From NCBI GenBank assembly GCA_021613335.1, contig JAJTWR010000284.1:1570001-1634000 (forward strand): DNA of 64,000 bases, given 5' to 3'. The position numbers and the translations under genes were made by a program. The DNA is from Whitmania pigra. Taxonomy: Eukaryota > Annelida > Clitellata > Hirudinida > Haemopidae. Below, in pieces: positions 32,246-43,586 of the stretch; the first letter of the stretch is position 1, and each line of letters opens with the position of its first letter. The notes under the pieces are model-generated. The model made no database searches. It was not told the origin of the DNA and saw only the letters and a list, made by a program, of their open reading frames with translations.

Positions 32246-35200
32246 TTAGATGTGGCATTCGGTGCATCCTCCGTGATTATCGCCGTTATTGCCGTTTTTT
32301 TTACTTTTGGGTGGGCCGTCGCTGCCTTGGTTCAAGTTCAGAGCTGCTTCGTGCTGTTTTTTCCAGAGTTCCGAGTACAGACTCGATGGGTCGGAGAGTA
32401 GATCGCTGTGGCAGCCGCTTTCGGCAATTTGGCCGTCCTTGAGAACGTAAATGCAGTCTGCATCGACGACGGTCGAAAGCCTGTGGGCTATGACGATCGT
32501 CGTGCGATTCTGGGTGGCTTTCTTGAGGGCTCCGAGAATTTTCTGATGAAAACGGTGATCGATTCAGACACTTTTGTCCCGTTCAACGGTAGACCTATTT
32601 ATGACGAGCAAGAAAACTAACGTGTTCGGTTATGGTGTCGAGAGATGAAGTCGCCTCGTCGTAAGCCAAAATCATCGGATCCTTCAATATTGCTCTCGCT
32701 ATGGAAACTCTCTGTTTCTCTCCACCTTAACGAATAAATGGAATAAAAGTGACTTAAATTACCACAAGTAATATGACAATATTACAAGTTAAATAATACA
32801 AAGAATAATTCAGATGTAAATAGTTACTCCATTTGACCAAATCCTTAAAAAAACATAAAACACCCCAACGAATATCGAACCTGATAGTTTCAGACCCCTT
32901 TCTCCGACCTGCGTTTCGTACTTGTCGGGCATGTTCTCGATGACGCTGTGGATTTCGGCCATCCTCGAGGCGCCGAGTACTTCTTCATCGGAGGCGTCCA
33001 TTTTACCGTACTTGATGTTGTAGTGGATCGTGTCGTGGAACAGAACGGAGTCCTGAGATGGGTTAAAAGAAACGACAATACAGACTGCGAAACAAAAACG
33101 CACAATGTAGTGATGTTACGCTCAAGGTGCCATAAAAATATATTATTACAGTTGAATAACTAATCGGGAACACTTACTTTTCATAAGTAACTACAAAAGG
33201 TCGACGAACACCCTGAACTCACCTGAGGCACGATGCCGATGACTTTCCGCAGACTGTCGAGGTCCGTGTTGCGGATGTCCTGACCGTTGATCAGAACTCT
33301 CCCGGAAGCCGGATCGAAAAACCGATACAAAAGACGAATGATGGTGGACTTCCTGACGGAACAAATGACATTTATTCATTCATGACACGTTCAAATCATT
33401 CCAAAGCTCGACACTCGTTCGGTTCTATTTACCCCGATCCGCTGCCTCCGACTATGGCGATCTTCTTTCCTGCAGGAACCTCGAAAGAAACTCCTTTGAG
33501 GATTTCCTTGTCATTGTAACCGAACCTCACGTTGTCAAAAACCACGGATGACGTCTGAGGAGTGATGACGAGTGGTGGGGCGTTTGGTGTGTTCTAAAGG
33601 GAGGAATATTTTTTTAAATATGTAAATTATTTCGACAAAAGTCATCCAAATATATTATTCGTTCGCACGACGACCAGACAAAATATTATCGCCTCAAATT
33701 GAATTAATATTCTAAACAAACCGGCAGCCATTAGACAACAAAAGGAAATGAACTGAAAATCTATCTATGTAAAGTGGTTAAATAATAAAGGGGTTAAGAT
33801 GTCATGCAAACTCAGAAAAACCTCAATGTTGGTCTTGAGTTGGAGAAGGTTGAACATGGATTCCATGTCGATGAGGGCCTGTTTGGTCTCCCTGTAGACC
33901 GACCCGAGAAAGTTCAGGGGGATGGAGAGCTGGAAGAGCAGCCCGTTGACCATCACTAAGTCCCCTACACTCATGGTTCCTAAAGGTTATGCCATAGCAG
34001 GTAATATTACCATTGATTGATTACAAATTTTAATGAAAAAACATTTTAAATAATGTATTAATTACTTAATTGATCCCATGATAATAAATTAATTAATTGC
34101 ATGATTAAATATGCAGTCAATTACTTATGAAATTACATAATTAGTTAAATAATTATTAGTACATGATCTATCAATTGCAACCTTCCAATATCGATTTGCT
34201 GGCCAGGTACATAAATATGGTCAGTCCAGTACTGAAGATGGCATTCTGACCAAAGTTTAGTACCGCCAGACTCGTGGTCGTCTTCAGTGAAGCTTGCTCG
34301 TACTTCGACTGAACCTTGTCGTATCTCTCTGCCTCGTAGTTTTCGTTGCTGAAGTACTGGTCGAGAATAAACAAACACACGCGCGGCCCATTTGAATTTG
34401 AATATTATAATGAGTTATAATTAGGCCTTTATTAATATTATAATTAATTGTGCAATATTATAATTTATTATGCTAATCATCTTATCTAGGATCAGTGGCA
34501 TTTTGCCAACTCATTGATTCAAAAGCTGTTCAAGCTTTACTTTATGCACTTCAGAATAAAATCAAGACCTAAACCTCCTCTGCATAGTCATCATCATCAT
34601 CATCAACACAATATGTCTTTTCATACTTTCCTGTACATATACTATAGTGATTGTTATTATTATTATTATGATTATTATTACTAATTATTGATTATTATAT
34701 AAGCAAATGTTAACACCAATATCACACACAAAACATTTTTTATTATGTATTGCATTATTATAACATTATTATATTTATCATACAAACCATTAACATATTA
34801 TAATACATTCAAGTCTCACCTTAACCGTTTCATAATTAATCAGCGAATCAACAGCTTTGTTTCCAGCCTCTTGGTCAGCCTTGTTCATCTGAACTCTGAA
34901 CTTTGTCCTCCACGAGGTCACCGAGAGCGTGTAAGCCGTGTACATCCCGATGCATCCGAGGGACACCAGGGCATACTCCAAGCCGCACTTGTAAAACTGG
35001 GGGTTGCAAAAGGCAAGGCACGTTTTAAATTTTGAACAGCAAAAGACATTATAAATAGTTATTTATTTATTAAAAATAATAATTTACTAATATTAATAAT
35101 AAATAATAAACTTAGTATCGATTAATGTTAATGAAAAAACATTGTCATTTCATCTCTATAAATACTCGCTGATGGTTTTAGAATTTCCAAAGAAATCACA

Positions 35201-36851
35201 AAAAAAAAAACCAATCTCAATCTCGTCCGACCTACCAATATTCCCGTGACAAGTCCGACTTCAAAAATGGTGGGAACGATGTTGAAGACGATGGCACCGA
35301 GGATAAAGTTGAGACCTCGCGTGCCCCTGTCGATGGCCTTGGAAAGGGCCCCCGTCTGACGAGAGAGGTGGAAACCCAAGTCCAAGGAATGCAGGTGTAA
35401 AAATACCTGGAAAAAGAAACAAGCAAATGAATTAGCATTCATTTTAGAAAATATTTGACAAGATTTCAACAATTTATGAATTAACTAATTACAGAAAATC
35501 CTCCAAACTCGCCTTCTTCGAAAGGTTTCTGATTGAGCTCTGAGAGACTTTTGCGAAAACGGCATTCCGAAGCTCGTTCATCCCGGAAGCTCCCGCTCTT
35601 GCCAGTCCGTCTGCCGAAGTATCGTCGCATAAGAAAACATAAATCTAATCGTGCGTAGCAATTAAAATTCGAGCAACAACAATCGATGCGTTCCAAAACA
35701 TTCCAAAACGTACACGCCAGCACAAGAGCCGTGACGGTCGTGACGATGGTACTCGGAGCGTCGGCAAGGTTCAAAATGCCTCCGGAATGATCGTTGAGGG
35801 CGTCGACGAGATATTTGAAGACGAACGGTACTTGGACGTTCAGGAGCTGCAAACGAAGAATGCGACATGTGCTTCGTATTTATTGACATTTTAAAATATT
35901 ATTCTTAAGATGTCGGCAGGAAAATCCAAGGGATCAAAATTACAAGTCCGTTAAAAAATCTATTCGCAAATAGAGTCGGCAGTCGAGCATTTTGCAATGA
36001 ATTATTTACAGGGGCCGAAACATTCACAAAACAAGCAAAAATACCACCTTAGCACCAATCAGCAGGCTTATAGCAGTTATGACTCTTCCCTTGATTCTCC
36101 ACTTTCCTTCTGGCCAGATGTGATTAAAAATCGTCTTTAGCATCAACTTGGATTGAATTTTTCTTTGCTTCTTGTTGTTGACATCCTCCAGAGATATGTG
36201 GTAGATATGGCCAGAATGCGGTCGTGTTTGTGCGATCTGAGTCGTGGTGGTGGATGCATCCGGCAGTTTCGTAGATCCGGGCGGACTAGGTAGGAAAGGG
36301 ATGGGATTCTTGCCCCCCGTACTCAGGCAATGATTGTGAGTGGTCGTTTGTTTTTTAATCTGATAAGTTAACAACTAGTGTTAAAGCTTGATGTGTCTAA
36401 ATCCTTGATTTATTTCAAATATAATTTTTTTCTTTTTTATTTTGAGTTTCTGTGCATTAAACCTGTTTTTATTAACTAGTTGAGAAATTCAACATTATGG
36501 CAAAACATTCTGTTAGCAGACTTTGATAAAATCCATTAGAAGCAGGATTATTTGCATAACTAATCACTTACTTGTTACAATTTTTATGTAAGGTGAATGT
36601 TAGCAGGGTTTATCATTAACTTGACCAAATATTTAAGTCTTAATTCCACTTAAATTTCAAAACTTACTCACCTGTGTAAAATCTTTGTGAAAGTTGGTTG
36701 TTTGTTGAATGTAAAGAGTTGTCCTTTTGACATTCGTTAGAGGTGTGACAAAATTGTTAAAATGCCTCAATAAATTGTTGCCGCTACTCCGAAAATTGAC
36801 AACTTTTAGATACGAAGCTCTGTACACATTGTAGGTAATTAAAGATGCCAT
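32246..36851 (-). CDS. ABCB7: Mitochondrial iron-sulfur ABC transporter ABCB7
   Basis: Thirteen exons join to 752 residues, the usual ABCB7 length: 36851-36672, 36359-36048, 35846-35714, 35610-35513, 35406-35236, 34987-34820, 34356-34182, 33979-33822, 33593-33433, 33352-33223, 33052-32881, 32725-32622, 32542-32246. Residues 1-40 form a basic, acid-free presequence ([16 protein letters not shown]). The transmembrane domain has [35 protein letters not shown] and [15 protein letters not shown]. The nucleotide-binding domain is intact: Walker A GGSGSGKST (split across exons 9/10), Q-loop VPQ, signature LSGGEKQR, Walker [14 protein letters not shown] and H-loop AHRLST. ABCB7 exports a glutathione-linked sulfur/Fe-S precursor from the mitochondrial matrix for cytosolic Fe-S assembly and works as an inner-membrane homodimer. 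Intron 4 has a GC-AG boundary. Confidence 0.96.
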
Positions 36852-37452
36852 TATAATTATCTTTTATTTATCAATATTTACTAAACAGCTCATCTACAAA
36901 ACGCCACATTATCGCATCACTGATTTGTAAACAAAAAATATAAAAAACTCTGTCGGCATTATTAGTACAATACGTTAGCAGTTACACGATTACATGACTA
37001 CTAGCGTAATTGCATAATTGAATTATGTAATTAAATTAATAAATTTACGATTTTCGTAACTTGTTCACGCTACTATAAACCAACTTCAAAATTACGTCTT
37101 TCATTTTTAAAAAACAATATAAAGTAATTTAATTTTCAAATGTTATTTATGTAGAACTGCATCAAGTAAACTATCTCTGAAACCATTTTTGAAGAGATTT
37201 TGTTAGTTGTCCTAGCGCCATCACGTGAACGAACATTTAATGCGTCTGAATTTACACCGGCAGGATTCTCTCTGGAAATTTGGAAAACAACATGACTTGG
37301 AGTGGTTCACTTATTAAATGGAGTTTGAAGAATAGCATAAAATAATAAAGTGTGACGATAGTAAACGTCGCGCGAATATTTCCTTCCATTACGCGCATTG
37401 TTGGACTCAAAAGCCAACTGGACTCTGCGAACGAGTGATTTAAATTTGTAAT

Positions 37453-37496
37453 CAGTGGCTTAGTCAGGATTTTAAAATTAAAAAAAAAGGGGGGGG
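37453..37496. mobile_element. hAT-like terminal fragment
   Basis: CAGTGGCTTAGTCAGGATTTT followed by an A-run and a G-run (GGGGGGG). This is the usual look of the ends of abundant hAT-derived elements (CAGTGGCGTAGCCAGG). No matching opposite end was found. Confidence 0.45.
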
Positions 37497-37521
37497 AAAT
37501 TGTTTTTATGTGTACATAAAC

Positions 37522-37602
37522 AACATACATGCTGCAAGTCCAAATCATCTCAGTTATGCAAAGGACTATAATCAAATAAATAAATAAACATACATGCTGC
37601 AA
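37522..37602. mobile_element. Short retroposed insert with 16-bp target-site duplication
   Basis: AACATACATGCTGCAA occurs at 37522-37537 and again at 37587-37602, flanking a 49-bp insert that ends in (AATA)n. The insert's 3' part (ATGCAAAGRACTATAATCAA, then AATAAATAAATAA) also occurs at 8078-8113. The duplication and simple A-rich tail are typical of LINE-mediated retroposition of a very short element. Confidence 0.7.
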
Positions 37603-38023
37603 CAGTAAGGGCGCTTGTAATTTGGTTATCGAAACTGGTAATATGCAATGAATATTGATGTCGAAAGCTCTTCTGATTCACTGAGATTGTATTATGATCA
37701 ATAAATTATCAGAAAAATGGAAAAATATCAAGTGTCAAGCTGACAAACGCAAGGGGTACTGTTGCTATGCTTCTAACGTATATGTTGAAACTGCCCTAAA
37801 CTATGATAAAAATTGATATTATTTCGTAGAGAAATAGAATTTGTCCTTTTATAGGCGTTTATTTTAAAATTATCCCTGAATATTTACTCGTAAAATTTTA
37901 CATAATATATTTGTTCTTATGTGTTGGATCTTTGGTCTCAGTCTTGCTGCATAATCTCAATAGAAATATTTTCATTTAAGCATCTCATAATTTGCATTTG
38001 AAAAGATATTTCTTGGCGTTGAC

Positions 38024-41000
38024 ATGGCTGAGCATTACAATTCTGACGGGGCTGCAAAAAAAACACTAAGAGAAAGGATGAACTGTGGTAAAAGACGAAC
38101 TGTCATTTTCGCGCTAATTCCAATCTGATTTTTGTGATCCTTATTCCTTATTACAGTCGAAAAACACTTCAAATCATTGGTTTTCAACTAACTGGAAATA
38201 ATAGAATGCTTAATCAAATGAGATATCAATTTAGATAATTTATATTTTAAAAGAAGTTAATATTGATTTCAGGTATTGACAAAATATTAGATTTAATAGA
38301 CTTGGTCGAAGAAGACATAGACGATAACGAAGAGGTAGGTAATTATTGTTTGATATATTGTATTTCATGGAATAATTCAGAGGAATACAAGTTGAATATG
38401 CAATTCAGTTTCTCAACTTGATTTATTATGAATTTAATTTGTTACATGAAATGTGTTGAATCTTAGTTATCAAAGAATGGTTTGACAACTTTAAAAGAAG
38501 CTTCGCAACTTCTGAGGTCGGTTTATCACCACGGGATTCTAAACCTGGACAACATTTAATAACTTGTCATAATTAACAATAATTTTCGTAATAATCGATT
38601 TTTAAATAATTTGTTTAATGAATGCTATTTTTCTAGTAAAAATATTTTAAACATTATCATTTATTCCAGCTCTTTCTTTCCCGCGATAAAAGATTCTAGC
38701 GTCTGTGAAATCGACCACTTGCTGTATCCTGTTGAGGATACGCCAATTAGTAACAAAATTGGTTAGCTTATTTTGCAGCTTGGTGACAATCAAATTTTAA
38801 TTTTACAAAGTTCTTGCGTTCAACCTTTCATCCAACTAGACATTATATTCTGACAAATTTCATTCAAACTCGCACATGTTCAAATGTATTTTCTTATAAC
38901 TTTCTGCCAAGAAGATATCCGAAAAAACCGAATCTATTTTTGTTGGACCATGAGTTCGAGACTTTTGAATGGGCCTTTGGCTGGATTAAAAACAGTTCTG
39001 ATGTTTGTTGTTACATTTTAATATTATATACATCATATACATTATATACACTATATACATTATTCAACAAGTATTTATATTTCTAATTAAAATAACGTTA
39101 CTCCTGAATCACATTTAGACAAGAGGAAGCAAACCCCAGTTAATAGACAACGTTTACGTGCAGATCTTAGAAAACTGTCCGGATACGTTCGATGCATACT
39201 TTTTGATACGGTACACAAAAATAAACTTACCCCAATGGTGTTAAATGGTGCAATTTATAATCATTATTCTCTATTTTGAAGCAACGTTCTACGACTTTCG
39301 ACTAGTAGAACAGATATTTGTCGTGCAATTAAACTTCTCAAGGTTACAGTTAATAAAGATGCAAAAGCTCTTCAAGAACATATATTTGATGAAAAATGTG
39401 GAGTTCTTAATTATCCTTTTAAACCAAAACGTATTGATTGAATTTTTTCTAAATTTTGTTAATCTAGACTTTGCCTTGTTCATGTGGCTGTGCAACTTAC
39501 AAAAAATTCCTGAACCAAAAGATCCCAAGATTAAGAAAATAGCATCCTGGTTAATTCGTCAAAGTAATGATAACGCATACCATAAATGAATATATAATTA
39601 AAATATATAGTTTAGTATGAAAATATAGTAAACATAGTATGACGTATATTACATTATTATAATGAATGTGATAAGTAATATATATTTGATAAATCTAATA
39701 TTGACATTTACTTTTATGTACCGCATTTTTTAAACTTAGTAACTCATTGTCAGGCAAACTGATTTTTAAAAAACTGAAACTTAAAACATGCTTGAATACA
39801 AGTCTGAAAAGACTAATGATAAGACATAAAAAGCTGCAAAAGGTTCTAAAAGAAATAATTTGTTTACTTTATATGTTCTGTTCATGTATTCCAAACAGTT
39901 GGATAGTTTGCCTTATTCAATTTGTACATTTGACAGACTGAAATTTTCAATGAAACTTACATAAGACTCGTAAGGGAAATTACAATCTCGTTTTGGCAAG
40001 TTGATCACTTGTATCGATATTTCTCGTCTGCCAAAAGTGGCGAAGAGAAATTACAACGTAAGATCGACTTTCTCAATGGAAATGTTGAGGTAGGTCCATA
40101 AATCACAATGACTTTTCAATTCACATACCTATTAATTTTAATTATTAATTATTATTCAATTCATTTTAATTTAATTCAATTCACGATTTATGATTTGTTA
40201 CCTGATCTTTTAATTTGTAGGAGCTAAATATGCCTACTACTGCTGTCGCAATAGATAGATGTTTGGATATATTCAATAAACTTGAAAATGTCTTCTACAT
40301 GGATGTAAGTTCTTTCATAGCAACACTAATTAGTTTTGATCGCTTGCATCACCTCGTTTAATCTTTTAGGAATGCGAGTACTCTGATTCTGTCATGAAGC
40401 TGGTTGACAAATACCATTGCAATGATATGGAACCCTTTATAACTGTTAATCATTCAACCCACACTAGTGAGGAATCAGATATCTCTAATGAGAATCAACA
40501 TGACTTCACATTGGAAAAATTTCTTTTTTATGATGACTATCTCAGAAGTCTTTACGTTATGTCAAAAGTTTACGAAGCATGCATGTTGTGCAAGGACATA
40601 CTTAAGGTTAGTCAAAAAAATTGTTATAAGTTCATGAATGATAAAAGTAATAACTTTGTTGTGTAATTAACATCAGACGGAAGGAGATCTTGACTTAGAT
40701 GTTTTTAGAAGTAGTCGAACAAATACCTTGATCAAGAAATGGCTTGCAAACCCTTCAGACAGCCTGCCTTGGTGGTTTAACACAACACTGAGAAAATGGT
40801 GATTAAATTTAGACAATTAAGTAGAAAAACTCACATTATGATACCAATTATTAATTATAGTTATGTCATAATCTAACATATCATTGCTATATTAAATGCT
40901 AACTAATTGCTTGCAGCCCCTTTCTGTTTGTACCAAAGCGTTACGAATATGTTATCGACGATTTATTCAAAATGGAGAGAGAGTCGCTTGATGATGTAAG

Positions 41001-41355
41001 TTTTATCAGAACTCTTTTAAGATGCAAACTGGAGACCAATTTTTGTATCTCAGCAACCATAATTACAAAGGGACGCATTGCTAATCTTGAATTCAACAGA
41101 TAACCCAATGCTAGCTGCGATGATAGATTTCGCTGATACTGAAATATCCGTTATGAATGTCAACACTAGCTTTTAATGCTTGATTTTATTCCGTTACATA
41201 TCTATTTATGTATTTACTTATTTGATTAAGGACAGTTGCTTAACTACTTATAGTTACATATTATTTATCCTTCACCCCTATTTCTTTTTCAGGTCACATG
41301 GGAATCGCTTTACTTTATTTTTGCCTCTGCATCACGACAAGGTGAATTTGAGTAA
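38024..41355 (+). CDS. Unrecognised 504-residue intracellular protein
   Basis: Fifteen exons join in phase: 38024-38087, 38273-38334, 38467-38516, 38670-38761, 38912-38994, 39119-39210, 39282-39430, 39468-39563, 39754-39842, 39937-40089, 40221-40304, 40370-40606, 40677-40798, 40917-40995, 41293-41355. An AATAAA signal at 41391 follows the stop by 36 bp. No signal peptide or transmembrane segment is seen. The sequence looks largely helical, with a very basic stretch around residues 260-290 (KLIFKKLKLKT), an acidic-serine insert near 395 (TSEESDISNENQ) and an aromatic C-terminus (LPWWFNTTLRKWCPFLF). I do not recognise the family; large helical-repeat nuclear or kinetochore/DNA-repair proteins are possible. 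The least certain exon is 38912-38994, where the donor is weak and another frame is also open. The last exon could instead be 41071-41103. Confidence 0.7.
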
Positions 41356-41390
41356 TCAGGAATCTTTCTGAACTAAACATCTTTTGCACT

Positions 41391-41396
41391 AATAAA
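41391..41396 (+). terminator. Polyadenylation signal of the 504-aa gene
   Basis: AATAAA 36 bp after the proposed stop at 41355, which supports that last exon. Confidence 0.5.
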
Positions 41397-41573
41397 TTAA
41401 GATATTAATGAATCGTCTTAAGAGAATTTAAAATTTCCTTACCATGTCTTGATTTGTATTGCATCGGAACAATTAAAAATTAAAAAGTGTCTTTCACGGT
41501 CATAAAACATCACTAAAACCTGAAACGTCGAAGTGAGTACAGAGTGGCTTTAGTTAATTGGCAGATATTGTTG

Positions 41574-41815
41574 CTTCATCAAGAAATGGCTTCTAGACCC
41601 TTAATAATGTTGAAGAAAATGGTGAATAAATATAAATAGATGAAGTATTTCACATTTATTATTACTATTATTATTATCATCATCATCATCACCAATTATT
41701 GCTTATTTCCCTGCGGTCCTTTTTTGTTTGTACCCGGGTGTCACGATGACGCTATCAGAGATTTGTTTAAAATGCAGAGAGGAAAAGCCATTGATGATTT
41801 GTGATTTAGTATTTT
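41574..41815 (+). pseudogene. Degenerate duplicate of the last two large exons of the 504-aa gene
   Basis: 41577-41630 resembles the exon at 40677-40798: AAGAAATGGCTT, then ACCCTT, and an AAAATGGTGA donor, with an internal deletion. 41700-41803 resembles exon 40917-40995: CTTTTTTGTTTGTACC in place of CCTTTCTGTTTGTACC, then TTTAAAATGCAGAGAG and TTGATGATTT. The acceptor CAG is lost, the donor GT has become TT, and stops interrupt the frame. A non-functional tandem partial copy. Confidence 0.7.
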
Positions 41816-43586
41816 GCAAGTCCAGGATGAAGAATATTGTAATGAATTTATTAACTAATCGTAAATTTATTTGATTGCCCTACTCGCTGAAGTGTATGGT
41901 ACTAATGTAACATATTATAAGATCAATTAATTAATGCCTCATTGAGAAACTTTATATTTCATATTAAATTATTAATTTCAAATCAATAAAACCCTAAGCA
42001 AAAGTAGCCGAACCGTCTCATTGGCGCTGATTGGCTCAAGGACTTATGTCTCCCAAGATAGCATTCTCGTAAGGCACATTCAATCAAAAATACATGCCTC
42101 GCCATAAATTGCACCTTTTTTTTCTCTTGTGACGGCCTTCAGTGCTGCTTCAAATTAGTTACATTAAATACCAGACATCAAAGGTCAAAGGTCAAGAGCA
42201 CACGACCATCTTTGTGGTCGGAGGATTTAAAATTTAAGTCGAAAGGAAAAGCTGTGAAATTCGTTAGCTTTATTTAGCAATTTGAAATCAACACGTAACT
42301 TATTGGTGCAAAGTTAGCACGAACATTCTACATTAAAAGCTACGACGAAAGATACAAGCCGTGAAAACATTTACGACCATAAGGGATGATGGAGCAATCA
42401 GAATAGCAATAATAATTAAATAATAATAATAATAATAATAATAATGATGATAATATTATGTCTATTAACTGCGTCACGGCAAAAGTTAAGCGCACCATCA
42501 CTAATAAAGCTGTAGGTTAAACATGCACGAAAAGTTGATTGATTGAATTTTATAAACCACAGCTGATCAACCACTTTTAAGAACAAATTAAACAAATACA
42601 TGCAAAGCATTCACAGAATTCGTATGTCATTGATTGTTAGGCTGGCAGTATTTGATGCTTTCCACGCGTGGCAGAATGAGAATTGAAAAATAAAATCCAA
42701 CACGCTCGACCCAAACCTCGTCCGTACGATTGAAAATAACTGGGCGATCATCGACCAAGCATCCAATTCAACAATTAAGTGATCGCCCTAACGAATATTC
42801 CAGATCAAGATGGTTATAACCCAAAACAACAGGTGAGAAGCATGTCATCGTCGTCATCGTAATGAGCGAGTTCCAGAGAGAGAAGATCGTAGTTGTCAAC
42901 AAATTCGTAAACAAACAGCACCGAACGACAAACGGCAACGAGCGTGGTCCTGCATAAATACGGAGGTGGAAGTTTTTAAGAATTCCACAAAATAAACAAA
43001 AACAACGATTCATGCGATCACAATTTTAAGATGCAACGGAACATCACGAGCAAATTGGAGTGTAGACGTTTCGTGAGCCAAGAATTCCAAAGGAAGAGAA
43101 AGCATGCTAAGAAATGAGAGACTAGATATCGTTCATGGGCATGCTCTGAGACAGATGCAAACTTCTGCCATGGAAAATATTTTCAGAAACAATGCAGGGA
43201 GACAACGAACGAACTAACATCTCGTCGATCGATCGATAAATTCACCGTACGCAAATCTTACACTCGCTCGCGAGCTCCGCTTTTCGGAAGAAAACGAGTC
43301 GTGATTAAAATATAAGAATGAAATCGATTCGTCGCACGCGAACTCCAAAAGAACCGTCGAGAGCACGACACGGCAAGCAGCTCTGCCCCTTCGGACGACA
43401 CCTCCAAGCGAATCGACGAAAACAACAGAACCTCGAACGACTTAGACAACTACTATCATGATTTCGTTCGACCATGTCTCATTTTAAGCTCGTAGTCTTG
43501 CAAAGGTAGCAAAATGTCTTTCAATCGATTAAGCTTCCCTCTCGAATGCAGATCTCCCCGTCGGAGGTGCGGCCGAGGTCCACCCC
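41816..43586. other. Intergenic region downstream of GDI
   Basis: Lies between convergent genes. It holds the DR1 site, a short AAT array at 42415-42445, and probably the GDI 3' UTR. No other gene seen. Confidence 0.4.
42182..42194 (+). promoter_or_regulatory. Perfect DR1 nuclear-receptor half-site repeat
   Basis: AGGTCAAAGGTCA is two AGGTCA half-sites with one-base spacing, the consensus for HNF4/RXR/COUP-TF-type receptors. It lies between two convergent genes, so its target is unclear and it may be fortuitous. Confidence 0.35.

Larger units (their letters stand above)
36852..38023. other. Head-to-head intergenic region with transposon fragments
   Basis: Lies between divergent start codons of ABCB7 (-) and the unrecognised gene (+), so probably holds both promoters. 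It contains a hAT-like terminal fragment at 37453 and a short retroposed insert at 37538-37586. Confidence 0.5.

Noticed and set aside
38814..39086. + strand frame reading through the 38.8-39.1 kb segment of the 504-aa gene
   Set aside because: It looks protein-like, but it cannot be joined in phase to the previous exon; the alternative exon 38912-38994 can. Some doubt remains.
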